NCBI RefSeq assembly: GCF_000337375.1
Contig: NZ_AOJG01000038.1
Coordinates: 1,199-57,637 of the forward strand
Direction of reading: 5' to 3'
DNA length: 56,439 nucleotides
DNA from: Halorubrum lipolyticum DSM 21995
GTDB lineage: Archaea > Halobacteriota > Halobacteria > Halobacteriales > Haloferacaceae
Shown: positions 39,687 through 48,436 of the stretch, piece after piece
Numbering within the stretch: the stretch's first letter is position 1
Layout: the number at the start of each line of letters is the position of its first letter
Notes under the pieces: generated by a model
The model's database searches: none
Seen by the model: the letters and a program-made list of their open reading frames with translations, nothing else
What the model was told of the DNA's origin: nothing
Made by a program: the position numbers and the translations under genes

Positions 39687-39687
39687 G

Positions 39688-40605
39688 ATGTCTCGCCGGC
39701 CCCGTTCGTCGCCGCCGACCGCGGGTCTACCCCCGAGGATCCGTCGGTCCCTCGCCGTCGCTCGCGCGGAGTTCGTCCGGATCGGTCGGTCGCGCAGCCT
39801 CCGTGCGCTGTTCGTCCTGCTACTCGCCGCGACGGTCCTCGCGTTCGTCGCCGGAAGCGACGGTGACCCGGCGTACGCGGCCGACGCCGCGGTCGGGCTG
39901 CTCGGGCTCCCGTTTCAGCTGACCGTCCCGGTCGCGGCGATCCTCGCGGGCTGTTTCACGCTCGCCGGCGATCGCGACGCCGGGACGGTACGGCTCTTGC
40001 TCGGGCTCTCTGCCTCTCGGACGGAGGTCGTCGCCGGGACGTTTCTGGGCGCGTTCGCCGCGCTGACGCTCGGCGTCGCCGCGGCGGTGGCGGTCGCGGT
40101 CCCCGCGAGCCTCGCCGCGACCGGACGGGTCCCGGCGTCGTCGCTCGCCGCCGCCGGGATCGCGACGACGCTACTCGCGGGGGCGTTCTTAGGGGTCGCC
40201 GTCGGGGCCGCCGCGCTCGCGTCCACACGGAAGCGATCGATCGCGATCGCGGTCGGCGCCCACCTCACCCTCCTGTTCCTCTGGGAGGCCGTCGTCGCCG
40301 GCGCGTCCTACGCGGCAACGGGATCGCTCCCGACCGCGCCGCTTCCGGTGTGGCTGGCCGCGCTCGATGCCTGCAACCCGATCGGGGCGTACGCGAGGGT
40401 CGCCGTGGCGCTCGGAGCCGAGACCGTCGCGCCGCTCCGCGTGTCGATCGGTCTCCTCGGCTCGGAGGCCGGCGCGACGACGGCGCGAGGAGCCGGGGGC
40501 GCTCCGGTGTACCTCTCCGACCCGTTCGCCGTCGCCGTACTCGGGCTCTGGACGGTGATCCCGCTCGCCGTCGGGACGCTCCGGCTCCGACGCCGTGACC
40601 TGTGA
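39688..40605 (+). CDS. ABC-2 type transporter permease
   Basis: A 305-residue membrane protein with about six helices, following the ATPase by one base. The N-terminal RRSLAVARAEFVRIGRSRSLRALF is a typical amphipathic interface helix. The next segments (LFVLLLAATVLAFVAG, LPFQLTVPVAAILAGCFTLAGDRDAGT, VVAGTFLGAFAALTLG) match ABC-2 permeases. The soluble loop near residues 210-270 may face outside. It completes a two-gene exporter. Confidence 0.87.
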   Translation: MSRRPRSSPPTAGLPPRIRRSLAVARAEFVRIGRSRSLRALFVLLLAATVLAFVAGSDGDPAYAADAAVGLLGLPFQLTVPVAAILAGCFTLAGDRDAGTVRLLLGLSASRTEVVAGTFLGAFAALTLGVAAAVAVAVPASLAATGRVPASSLAAAGIATTLLAGAFLGVAVGAAALASTRKRSIAIAVGAHLTLLFLWEAVVAGASYAATGSLPTAPLPVWLAALDACNPIGAYARVAVALGAETVAPLRVSIGLLGSEAGATTARGAGGAPVYLSDPFAVAVLGLWTVIPLAVGTLRLRRRDL

Positions 40606-40646
40606 CGGGTGGGAACGGAGGTGCTCGGTCGGAGCGCGGAGACGGG

Positions 40647-40688
40647 CCGAGTTTCTCGCCGTGAAACTCGGCACACCTTCATAAGCGG
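40647..40688 (+). promoter_or_regulatory. Second CCGAGTTTC palindrome followed by a TATA box
   Basis: CCGAGTTTC-TCGCCGT-GAAACTCGG (40647-40671) is perfect over 9 bp per arm. A CTTCATAAGCG box begins about 8 bp further on (40678-40688). The geometry copies that before the ABC operon. No start codon follows at the expected distance, so it may drive a small RNA or a long-leader transcript of the DUF502 gene, or act as a terminator hairpin for the permease. The rest of 40606-40896 shows no gene. Confidence 0.45.
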
Positions 40689-40896
40689 ACACGGGGAGAC
40701 GGACGAGACGCCCCCGGTAGCGTCTCCCCCCGCTGCCGCTTCGGCCCTCCGCCGAGACGGTCGTTCCCCGCGCTCACCGACCACCAGGGGCGATCGGTCG
40801 GTGACCCGCCGCCGTTCTCTTTTTGCGTTCGACTGACGCCTGGTGGGTCGTCTCTGACGGAAGCGTTTTGTCGCGCTCGGTCGTGGGTGTGGAATA

Positions 40897-41709
40897 ATGG
40901 ACCCGTCGCAAACGGGCCGGCAGCGCCTCCGTCGCGCGTTCCTGACCGGCGTCGCCGTCATCGTCCCCTCCGTCATCACGCTCGCGGTGCTCGGCGTGGT
41001 GTTCAACGCGATCTACGACTACTTGGACGCCTTCTCCACGGCGCTCGTCCCGCTGTTGCCGTCGGGGACGGTCCCCGTCGGCGGCGAGGTCGCGATCGAG
41101 GTCGCGACGCCGGTCGTGTTCGTCGCGTCGATCCTCGCGCTCGGAGTCGTCGTCGAGTCGACGCGCTACGGCGAGCTCGCGGTCGACTACGTCGACTACG
41201 CGATCGAGCAGATCCCCGGCGCCGGCTCCGTCTACCAGGGGTTCCGGCAGATGAGCGACGCCATGCTGGAGTCCGACAGCGGGAACTTTCGGGAGGTGGT
41301 CCTCGTCGAGTTCCCCACGGAGGCCGTCTACACCCTCGCGTTCGTCACGAGCGAGACCCCGGACGCGGTCGCCGCCCCGGCCGAGGGCGGCGAGATGCGG
41401 ACGCTGTTCATGCCGATGGCCCCGAACCCGGTGATGGGCGGCCACGTCCTGTTCGTCCCCGAGCGCCGGATCGTCGAGGTCGACCTGAGCGTCGAGGAGG
41501 GGATCCGGGCGCTGGTGACGAGCGGCGTCGCCCTCGAACGGGCCGCGGCCGACGCCGACGGGGTGTCGCCGGAACAGGTCCGTGACCCCGACCGCGGCGG
41601 GCGGGTCGGCTCGTACCACTCCTCGATGTCGGACGCCGCGAAGCGCCCCGACGCCGACGGGGAGTCCGACGAGCGGGTCGCGCCCGACGAGCGAGGTGAC
41701 GACTCGTGA
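40897..41709 (+). CDS. DUF502 family membrane protein
   Basis: A 270-residue protein with two transmembrane helices (residues about 13-40 and 60-88). The conserved DUF502 core includes PGAGSVYQGFRQMSD, VVLVEFPTEAVYTLAFVTSE and FMPMAPNPVMGGHVLFVPERRI. Members occur across bacteria and archaea and plants (LIKE-COV), with membrane-trafficking effects in plants but no assigned prokaryotic role. The acidic tail ends at a GTGA overlap with the archease gene. Confidence 0.85.
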   Translation: MDPSQTGRQRLRRAFLTGVAVIVPSVITLAVLGVVFNAIYDYLDAFSTALVPLLPSGTVPVGGEVAIEVATPVVFVASILALGVVVESTRYGELAVDYVDYAIEQIPGAGSVYQGFRQMSDAMLESDSGNFREVVLVEFPTEAVYTLAFVTSETPDAVAAPAEGGEMRTLFMPMAPNPVMGGHVLFVPERRIVEVDLSVEEGIRALVTSGVALERAAADADGVSPEQVRDPDRGGRVGSYHSSMSDAAKRPDADGESDERVAPDERGDDS

Positions 41710-42170
41710 GCTACGCCCTCCGCGAGCACACGGCGGACATCGCGGTCGAGGCGACCGCGCCGACCCTCGCGGCGCTGTTCGAGGCCGTCGCCGACGGGCT
41801 CACCGCCGCGAGCTGCGAGGCGGTTCCCGACGCCGGAGACCGGTTCGAGCTCTCCGTGACCGCCGAGAGCCGCGAGGCGCTCCTCTTCGACTACCTCGAC
41901 CAACTGATCTACGAGCGCGACGTGCGGCTCGTGCTCCCCGCCGATCACCGGTGTGCGGTCTCGGGGCCGGGCGATGCCGGGGGCGACGACGACACCGAGG
42001 GCGACGACGGTGCCGGGAGCGACGACGCCGCGTGGACCGCCGAGGCGACGGCCCGCGGCGTCCCCCTCGACGCCGTCGCCGCCCGGGAGATCAAGGCGGT
42101 CACCTACTCCGAGATGACCCTCGAACGGCGGGGCGACGGGTGGTACGCGTACGTCGTCTTCGACGTGTGA
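41706..42170 (+). CDS. Archease (RtcB activator)
   Basis: Archease accelerates the guanylation of the RNA ligase RtcB. The 154-residue protein has the conserved EHTADIAVEA start with the metal-binding aspartate, LLFDYLDQLIYERD, and a C-terminal REIKAVTYSEMTLE then YVVFDV. An acidic 20-residue loop near 92-112 is a haloarchaeal insert. The GTG start at 41706 overlaps the DUF502 stop. RtcB is encoded 750 bp downstream on the same strand. Confidence 0.93.
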   Translation: MSYALREHTADIAVEATAPTLAALFEAVADGLTAASCEAVPDAGDRFELSVTAESREALLFDYLDQLIYERDVRLVLPADHRCAVSGPGDAGGDDDTEGDDGAGSDDAAWTAEATARGVPLDAVAAREIKAVTYSEMTLERRGDGWYAYVVFDV

Positions 42171-42238
42171 GGGCCGTAACAGGCCGTGAATCGGGAATGT
42201 GTAAAAACCGTTATCCGTGGTGAGTACCTTGTCATCGT

Positions 42239-42838
42239 ATGTCACCGTCAGCCCGAGGCGGTACGGACGCGGGAGTCGAAGCGGAACCGACGGCCGAACC
42301 GCAGTCGGAGGCGACGGCCGGGCGGCACGCCGAGAGGGACGGGCGGCACTGGCGCGCCGGCGCCGTGGGCGGATTGGTCGCCGGCGCCGCCATGGGTCTC
42401 GTGTTGCACGGGGCGTTAGGCCTCATGCCGACGATCGGTGCCCTCGTCGGCGTCGAGACGGTCGCCGCGGGCTGGGCGGTCCACCTGATCAACAGCACGG
42501 CGTTCGGGGCGCTGTTCGTCGCCGTCTTCGACCGCGCGTTCTTCGACGACCTGCGGACGGACATCGGCGGGTGCCTCTCGCTCGGCGTCGCCCACTCGGC
42601 GCTGCTCGGCGTGATCACCGGCGGACTGCTGTTGCCGACCGCGATCGCGATCGCGGGCGCGACTTCGCTACCGGTCCCGACGCTGCCGGTCCCGGGGCTC
42701 ACGGCGAGCTTCGAGTTCGGCGCGGTCATCGCGGTGGCGCACCTGCTGTACGGGCTCGTGCTCGGGCGCGTCTTCGCCGCGTTCACCCTCGCCGACGGCG
42801 GGGTCGGGTGGCTCCCCATCGACCCGGTCGACCGATAG
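42239..42838 (+). CDS. Membrane protein between archease and rtcB, unknown
   Basis: A 199-residue protein with a disordered 40-residue N-terminus and about four transmembrane helices (residues about 42-62, 70-98, 117-145, 160-183). It is rich in Gly/Ala with HLINSTAFGALFVAVFDRA and VAHLLYGLVLGRVFAAF. It may resemble histidine/glycine-rich DUF-type haloarchaeal membrane proteins, but I do not recognise a family. AAAACCGTTATCC about 28 nt upstream of the ATG is its likely promoter, so it is probably not part of the archease transcript. Confidence 0.7.
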   Translation: MSPSARGGTDAGVEAEPTAEPQSEATAGRHAERDGRHWRAGAVGGLVAGAAMGLVLHGALGLMPTIGALVGVETVAAGWAVHLINSTAFGALFVAVFDRAFFDDLRTDIGGCLSLGVAHSALLGVITGGLLLPTAIAIAGATSLPVPTLPVPGLTASFEFGAVIAVAHLLYGLVLGRVFAAFTLADGGVGWLPIDPVDR

Positions 42839-42922
42839 CGGTCGCGGAGAGCTCCGCCTCCGCTCCCCTCCACCGCGCCCGCCTCTCGCAACGCCCTTGC
42901 CTCCCCGCGTCGAACCCCGGGT

Positions 42923-44431
42923 ATGACCACGCGCGAGTTCGACGGGATCCGACTGGAGAAGGTGCGCGAGCACGTCTGGGAGATCCCCCGCGAGGGCGAC
43001 ATGAACGTCCCCGCACGGGTCCTCGCCAGCGAATCGCTGCTGGAGGAGATCGGCGAGGACGACTCGCTGCAGCAGCTGAAGAACGCCACCCATCTGCCCG
43101 GGATGGTCGAGCCCGCCCTCTGCATGCCCGACGGCCACCAGGGGTACGGCTTCCCGGTCGGCGGCGTCGGCGCCATCGACGCCCGAACCGGCTGTATATC
43201 GCCCGGAGCGGTCGGCTATGACATAAATTGCGGAGTGAGAATGGTAAAAACTAATCTCACGTACGACGACGTGCGCGGCCGCGAGTCGGAGCTCGTCGAC
43301 GCGCTCTTCGAGGCGATCCCGTCCGGGCTCGGCGGCGGCGGCGTCATCGACGGCGACGCGGACGCCATCGAGGGCGCCCTCGAACGCGGCGTCGAGTGGG
43401 CGGTCGAGGAGGGGTACGGGATCGAGAGCGACCTCGCGCGCTGCGAGGACGAGGGGCGACGCCCCGACGCGCGCCCGGAGTACGTCTCCCAGAAGGCGAT
43501 GGACCGCGGGCGCAACCAGATGGGCTCGCTCGGCTCGGGGAACCACTTCCTGGAGGTCCAGCGGGTCACCGACGTGTTCCGCGAGGGAGTCGCCGACGAG
43601 TTCGGCCTCCGCGAGGACGGGATCGTCGTCCTGATCCACTGCGGGAGCCGCGGGCTCGGCCACCAGACCTGCAACGACTACCTGCGTCGGATCGAGAAGG
43701 AGCACGGCGACCTCCTCGACTCGCTACCGGACAAGGAGCTCGCGGCCGCGCCCGCCGGCTCCGAGCTGGCCGACGAGTACTACGGCGCGATGGGCGCCTG
43801 TATCAACTTCGCGTGGGTGAACCGCCAGCTGATCACCCACCAGGCTCGGGAGACGTTCGGCGAGGTGTTCGACGCCGACCCGATCGATGACCTCGGGATG
43901 GAGCTGCTGTACGACGTGGCGCACAACATCGCGAAGAAGGAGACCCACGAGGTCGGCGTCGACGCCGACGGCCGCCCCGCGGTCGGCGACGAGGCCACCG
44001 AGCGCGCGGACCGCGAGCTGTACGTCCACCGAAAGGGCGCCACGCGCGCGTTCCCCGCGGGCCACGAGGACGTGCCCGACGCGTACCGCGACGTCGGCCA
44101 GCCCGTCATCATCCCCGGCAGCATGGGTGCCGGTTCGTACGTGCTCCGGGGCGGCGCGGAGTCGATGTCGGTCTCGTTCGGCTCCACCGCCCACGGCGCC
44201 GGCCGACTGATGAGCCGGACGCAGGCGAAACAGGAGTTCTGGGGCGGCGACGTACAGGACGACCTCGAGGACGGCCAGCGGATCTACGTGAAGGCGCAGT
44301 CGGGCGCCACCATCGCCGAGGAGGCGCCCGGCGTCTACAAGGACATCGACGAGGTGATCCGCGTCAGCGACGACCTGGGAATCGGCGACAAGGTGGCGCG
44401 GACGTTCCCCGTCTGTAACATCAAGGGCTGA
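42923..44431 (+). CDS. rtcB: RNA-splicing ligase RtcB
   Basis: RtcB joins 2',3'-cyclic phosphate and 5'-OH RNA ends in tRNA splicing and repair, using GTP and Mn2+. The metal site GYDINCGVR (Asp and Cys near residues 98-101), NQMGSLGSGNHFLEVQ, HCGSRGLGH and the guanylated histidine in STAHGAGRLMSR are all present. The length of 502 residues is typical for archaea without an intein. The nearby archease gene (41706) is its known cofactor. Confidence 0.95.
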   Translation: MTTREFDGIRLEKVREHVWEIPREGDMNVPARVLASESLLEEIGEDDSLQQLKNATHLPGMVEPALCMPDGHQGYGFPVGGVGAIDARTGCISPGAVGYDINCGVRMVKTNLTYDDVRGRESELVDALFEAIPSGLGGGGVIDGDADAIEGALERGVEWAVEEGYGIESDLARCEDEGRRPDARPEYVSQKAMDRGRNQMGSLGSGNHFLEVQRVTDVFREGVADEFGLREDGIVVLIHCGSRGLGHQTCNDYLRRIEKEHGDLLDSLPDKELAAAPAGSELADEYYGAMGACINFAWVNRQLITHQARETFGEVFDADPIDDLGMELLYDVAHNIAKKETHEVGVDADGRPAVGDEATERADRELYVHRKGATRAFPAGHEDVPDAYRDVGQPVIIPGSMGAGSYVLRGGAESMSVSFGSTAHGAGRLMSRTQAKQEFWGGDVQDDLEDGQRIYVKAQSGATIAEEAPGVYKDIDEVIRVSDDLGIGDKVARTFPVCNIKG

Positions 44432-44488
44432 TCGGCGTCCCGGAGCGCCGACGGTTTATGGCCGATACCGCGGCCACGTCGCACCGAG

Positions 44489-45175
44489 ATGACCGACCAC
44501 TCGCGGAACGGTAGCTCGTCCGAAGCGGTCTCCAGACGCTCGGTCCTCGGCGGCGTCGCCGCCGTCGCGGTCGGCGGTTTCACCGGCCTCGGCGCCCTCG
44601 CGGCGTCGAGCGAACCGGCCGCCGCGGTCGACGGCGACCCGGCGGCCTTCGAGGCGGGCGACGCCCCGACGGTCACCAGCAACGACGGCCGGATCGAGTC
44701 GGTCTACCTCTCGCCCGCCGTCGACGTGTCGTGGACCGACTTCTCCGAGGGCGTCGAGCGCGTGACGCTCACGCTCGCCGTCGGGAGCGACGACGGCGTC
44801 GACGAGGTGTACCGGGAGACCCTCACCGCTGACGATCCCGGGGCGACGCCGGGCGACGTCGCGGCCGTGGGCGACGACTCTGCATCGGACGACTCGACGC
44901 CCGACTTCGACGCGGTCGACGGCGGCCTCACCGCGCGGTTCGAGCGCGCCGACGCGACCGCCCGGGGCGACGCGGTGACGAGCGAGACGCTCTCGGCCAC
45001 CGACCTGTCCGGCGGCGAGACGGAAACGACGACGCTGGACGTGGTGTTCCGCGTGGACGTCGCCGGCGGCGGCGACGAGGCGACCGTCGTGCGCACGACG
45101 ACCGTCGACCTGACCGTCGAGAACCCGGCGGGCGACGCGACGGCGGGCGGGTCGGTCGAGGTCGACACCGCCTGA
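44489..45175 (+). CDS. Tat-exported protein of unknown function
   Basis: A 228-residue protein. A twin-arginine signal RRSVLGGVAAVAVGGFTG at residues 16-33 is followed by LGALAASSEPAAA, a probable cleavage site. Most haloarchaeal secreted proteins use Tat. The mature part is acidic and threonine-rich with beta-strand patterns (ESVYLSPAVDVSWTDF, RVTLTLAVGSDDG, TTLDVVFRVDVAG). It is perhaps an Ig-like or carbohydrate-binding fold. A GGTTTATGG box 30 nt upstream supports the start. No lipobox cysteine is present. Confidence 0.75.
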   Translation: MTDHSRNGSSSEAVSRRSVLGGVAAVAVGGFTGLGALAASSEPAAAVDGDPAAFEAGDAPTVTSNDGRIESVYLSPAVDVSWTDFSEGVERVTLTLAVGSDDGVDEVYRETLTADDPGATPGDVAAVGDDSASDDSTPDFDAVDGGLTARFERADATARGDAVTSETLSATDLSGGETETTTLDVVFRVDVAGGGDEATVVRTTTVDLTVENPAGDATAGGSVEVDTA

Positions 45176-45235
45176 GACGCGACGCCGCCTGAGGAGCGAC
45201 GCCGTTCGGGGGTCGACTCCCCCGCCCTCGGCCGG

Positions 45236-45547
45236 TCAGCGCTCCCGCTTCGCCTCCCGACCGAGGTGCTCCTCGACGGCCGCGACCTTCCGGTCGGCGG
45301 TCGTCTCCTCGGTCCGCTTGTCGTCGATTTTTAAGACGGTGGAGACGCGGTCGCCGTCGACGGCGTCGTGGGCGGCGGCAGCCGCCGCGAACAGCGTCTC
45401 GGCGTCGCCGGCCTCGATCACGGTCCCCATCGGGTTGGTCTCGTAGCTCACGTCGAACTCGTCGAGCGCCGCGACGGCCTTCGCGACCTCGCCCGACATG
45501 CTCCCCTCGATCACCGGCGCGACGCTCAACAGCGCGATGGCGGTCAT
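45236..45547 (-). CDS. MTH1187/YkoF-type thiamine-binding-like protein (DUF77)
   Basis: A 103-residue ferredoxin-like protein of the MTH1187 family, whose members bind thiamine or related ligands as tetramers. The pattern IALLSVAPV at the start, SGEVAKAVAALDEFDVSYETNPMGTVIEA and a second half with STVLKIDDKR is typical. Convergent with the Tat protein gene. Thiamine genes are not visible nearby, so the ligand is uncertain. Confidence 0.85.
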   Translation of the reverse strand: MTAIALLSVAPVIEGSMSGEVAKAVAALDEFDVSYETNPMGTVIEAGDAETLFAAAAAAHDAVDGDRVSTVLKIDDKRTEETTADRKVAAVEEHLGREAKRER

Positions 45548-45613
45548 GCCCGAGCGTCCGGCCCGCGAACACTTAAAAACGGACGCGACACGGCGCCGGC
45601 TCCGGCAGCCGCA

Positions 45614-46549
45614 TCACTCGAGCGCGTCCCGGAGGAAGGAGAGCTGGTGCCCCACGGCCGGTTCGAAGTCCTCGCCGAACGGGGAGAAGTGGTCCGCGGG
45701 CATGGCGACGACGGTCCCGCGCGACAGGGTTTCGCCCGCGTCGACGACCGCCTCGCTGTCGACGATGGCGTCGTCGGTCCCCGCGAGGAGCAGCGTCGGC
45801 GCCCGGATCTCGTCGAGCCGCTCGACCGGCCGGTAGTTCGCCACCCCCAACAGCGACCGCGCGGGCGTCTCGTTGCGCCACGCCGACCCGCGGTCGACCA
45901 GATCGAGGTACTTCCGCTTCGTCCCCGGCTCCGTGATCGCGGCGAGCTCCTCGGTGCCGCCGACGATCGGGACCGTCCGCCCGCGACCGAGCCGGTGACC
46001 GAGCAGGTCGCGGACGCCCGCGGCCCCGGAGCGCGCGAGGTACCGGCCGCCGCGGCGTCGGGCGATCGCCCGCCCGTCGAGCATCGGGACCGCGGCGATC
46101 ACGGCGTCGGGGTCGCGCCGCTCCGCCGCGAGCGTGAGGACGTGCGCGGCCGACAGCGACGCGCCCCAGAGGACCAGTCCGCGGCCGACCGCGTCGACCC
46201 GGCGAACGCGGTCGATCGCGGCCGCGTAGTCCGCGCGCTGGCCATCGGGGTCGACGAGCTGCGAGTCGCCGTCCGACGCCCCGAACCCGCGGTAATCGAA
46301 GAGGAACGCCGCGTAGCCGGCGTCGGCGAACCGCTCCGCGACCGCGGGGTAGCCGAAGCTCCGCTCCGCGCCGAGCCCCGGCGCCATCACGACGACCGGC
46401 GGGTCCTCGCCGTCGCCGCCGGGGAGATAGAGGGTGCCACGGCAGGTGTCGCCGCCGGCGTCGAACGCGAGCTCGCGGGTGGCGAACCGCTCGCGCGGCG
46501 GCCGCGATAGACGCCGCTGCGCGCGGTTTATCGGGTCTCTGCGGGTCAC
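45614..46549 (-). CDS. Alpha/beta hydrolase
   Basis: A 311-residue hydrolase with the nucleophile elbow GASLS (Ser in the middle of LWGASLSAAHV). An oxyanion-type VMAPGLGAERSFGYP and a core DYRGFGASDG precede it. A C-terminal acid-base pair follows in LAGTDDAIVDSEAV and PADHFSPF. It is similar to acetyl xylan esterase/DUF1749-like peptidase-S9 relatives. The GTG at 46549 overlaps the stop of the upstream gene (GTGA), which sets the start; the longer open frame runs through that gene and is not credible. Confidence 0.85.
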   Translation of the reverse strand: MTRRDPINRAQRRLSRPPRERFATRELAFDAGGDTCRGTLYLPGGDGEDPPVVVMAPGLGAERSFGYPAVAERFADAGYAAFLFDYRGFGASDGDSQLVDPDGQRADYAAAIDRVRRVDAVGRGLVLWGASLSAAHVLTLAAERRDPDAVIAAVPMLDGRAIARRRGGRYLARSGAAGVRDLLGHRLGRGRTVPIVGGTEELAAITEPGTKRKYLDLVDRGSAWRNETPARSLLGVANYRPVERLDEIRAPTLLLAGTDDAIVDSEAVVDAGETLSRGTVVAMPADHFSPFGEDFEPAVGHQLSFLRDALE

Positions 46550-46923
46550 GCTTCGTCCCCGCTCCCGGCGGGCTCGTCGGCGTGCGTCAGCGTCTCCAGC
46601 ACGCGGGTCGAGAACTCGGTCTCGCTGATCTCGTACGCGATCAGCGCCTCGAACCACGCCGCCTCCGCGTGCCACGTCCCGAGCACGTCGCCCGGCGAGC
46701 GGACCACGGTCGCCTCGACCCGAACGGGGTCCCACGCGTCCGCTTCGGCGCGATCGATGAGCGCGTTGAGCGCGCGCCCGATCTCCCCGCGGTGCACCTC
46801 GCGGCCGGGAAACGCCGTCATGTACGTGAGATCCAGCGGGTCGCCGCCCTCGACGGCCTCGACGCTGACCCCGTAGCTGCGGAGCGCCGGCTCCACCTCG
46901 GTCGTCCGCTCGTCACCGGTCAT
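46546..46923 (-). CDS. Haloarchaeal protein coupled to the hydrolase, unknown
   Basis: A 125-residue acidic protein with a predicted alpha/beta fold: SYGVSVEAVEGGDPLDLTYMTAFP, REVHRGEIGRALNALIDRA, VRVEATVVRSPGD and a long C-terminal helix pair (WHAEAAWFEALIAYEISETEF). I recognise no named family. It overlaps the alpha/beta hydrolase gene by 4 bp and is the first gene of that pair, so it probably works with it or is required for its translation. Confidence 0.72.
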   Translation of the reverse strand: MTGDERTTEVEPALRSYGVSVEAVEGGDPLDLTYMTAFPGREVHRGEIGRALNALIDRAEADAWDPVRVEATVVRSPGDVLGTWHAEAAWFEALIAYEISETEFSTRVLETLTHADEPAGSGDEA

Positions 46924-47226
46924 ACGCGACCCACGTCCGGACGAGATAAATCGGTACCGGCGTCCGACGGCGCGGCCGCTCGGCGCGTGAGAAACGACTC
47001 GTTCCGAAAGCCGCGGACGGGGGAAGGCCGCCGCGAACGACGGCCGGGATCGGTTCTGTCAGAGGCACACGATTGTCCCGCGCGGCCGGGCTGTAGTACT
47101 CTGTGAAATTATATAAACTCTCGGGAAAGTCGGCTCGGTGACAGGTGTGGCCGAAACCGGACCCGCTCCGCGAGCGAGTCGCCGGTTCCGGGCACCCTTT
47201 ATCAGTGTCGCGCGACAGGATCCGGT
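46924..47226 (+). promoter_or_regulatory. Divergent gap with two TATA boxes
   Basis: TTATATAAAC at 47109-47118 is the best TATA box in the window by eye. It lies 25-28 nt upstream of a GTG at 47138 that opens a 35-codon frame ending at 47245, overlapping the DUF4013-like gene. A second box CTTTATC near 47198-47204 is placed for the ATG at 47227. The rest of the gap shows no gene. Confidence 0.45.
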
Positions 47227-48411
47227 ATGCTTCGGGGGACGGTGACCGCGCTGACGCGCTCGGCCGACGCGGCCGGCGTCCTCGTCGTCGGCGGGGTGCT
47301 GACGCTGCTGGCGTGGGTCGTCACCCCGGTTTGGGTCGGCGGATCGATCCTTTTCCCCCCGCTCGTCCTGTTCGCGCCGCTGGCGCTCGCGCCCGCGTTC
47401 GTCGCTCGCGGCTACTTTGTCCGCGTCCTCGCCGCCGGCGTCGCCGACGGGAACGCCGACGGCGCACCCCCGTTCGTCGCGTGGAACGAACTCTATCGGA
47501 CCGGCCTCAGATCCGCGCTCTTGAGCGCCGTCCTGCTCGCGCCGCTCGCGGCGGGAGCCGCGCTCTCGGCGCTCGCGACCGGCGCGCTCGCGACCGGCGT
47601 CGTCGCTCCCGCTCCCCTCGCCGACGCGACTCGGAGCGCCCTCGGTGACGGCGGCGCGGTGGCCGTTGCCGGGGTCGCGGGCGGGCTCGGCGGGGTCGTC
47701 GCGGCGGCGTACCTCCTCGCGTTCGCGTACGTCAGGCCCGCGGCGCTCGCGGCGTTCGCCGCGTCCGGCCGCCTCCGCGACGGGCTTCGCCCGCGCCGCG
47801 TCGCTCGCGTCGCCGGCTCCGGCGCGTACGCGACCGCGTGGGTCGTGGCGGCCGCGACGCTGGGCGCGGGCTACGCGCTGGCGGGGCCGTTCGTCCCGCT
47901 CGTGGTCGGGACCGCGCTCGTCTTCGTCGTCCGCGTCGCCGCGTACGGGCTGTACGGGCGGGGGGCGTCGTCGACGCTGGACGCCGTCGTCGCGGGCGAC
48001 GCGGACGGGCCGGCAGCCGACGCGACCACGGCGGGGGCGGGTCGCGCTGATTGGCCGGCCGAGCCCGTACGCCCCCCGACGCCCGAGGTGCCGCCGGCGG
48101 TGCAGACGGGCCGGTCGGTTCCGATCGGTGGGCCGAGAGTCGGCGAGGCGGGAGTCGGCGAGACGGGGGGCGACGGCCCCGTCCCCGACGGGCTCGGTGG
48201 TGTCGTCGGGGTCGACGGCGGGTTCGACTGGAACGCGCGCGGCGGCGAACCGGGCGACCGCCGCGGGGACGACGCGGCCGACTCCCGTGACGGACCCGCT
48301 ACCGCCGACGCCACCGACGCCACCGACGCCACCGACGCCACCGACGCCACCGACGCCGCCGACGAGTTCGAGTGGAACGTCGACGTCGCCGATCCGAAAG
48401 ACAAGCGTTGA
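47227..48411 (+). CDS. DUF4013-like membrane protein with repetitive acidic tail
   Basis: A 394-residue protein. Residues 1-260 contain about six hydrophobic helices in pairs, starting [25 protein letters not shown], with the [11 protein letters not shown] segment common in DUF4013-type haloarchaeal proteins. Residues 260-394 are disordered and rich in Gly, Asp and Pro. They contain about five to six DAT repeats encoded by a 9-bp tandem array (48303-48364) and end [14 protein letters not shown]. The function is unknown. Pelota follows after 25 bp, probably on the same transcript. Confidence 0.72.
   Translation: MLRGTVTALTRSADAAGVLVVGGVLTLLAWVVTPVWVGGSILFPPLVLFAPLALAPAFVARGYFVRVLAAGVADGNADGAPPFVAWNELYRTGLRSALLSAVLLAPLAAGAALSALATGALATGVVAPAPLADATRSALGDGGAVAVAGVAGGLGGVVAAAYLLAFAYVRPAALAAFAASGRLRDGLRPRRVARVAGSGAYATAWVVAAATLGAGYALAGPFVPLVVGTALVFVVRVAAYGLYGRGASSTLDAVVAGDADGPAADATTAGAGRADWPAEPVRPPTPEVPPAVQTGRSVPIGGPRVGEAGVGETGGDGPVPDGLGGVVGVDGGFDWNARGGEPGDRRGDDAADSRDGPATADATDATDATDATDATDAADEFEWNVDVADPKDKR
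48303..48364. repeat. 9-bp coding tandem repeat
   Basis: Units of GCCACCGAC/GACGCCACC repeat about six times and encode DAT. The length is likely to vary between strains because the copies are almost identical. Confidence 0.85.
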
Positions 48412-48436
48412 TACGCGGGCGGGGCCACGTTCGGGC

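Noticed and set aside
42923-44431. Possible intein in RtcB
   Set aside because: The length and unbroken conserved blocks match an intein-free archaeal RtcB.
45614-46735. Longer start for the alpha/beta hydrolase
   Set aside because: The extension reads through the upstream gene in another frame and has no conserved sequence; the GTGA overlap at 46546-46549 gives the natural start.
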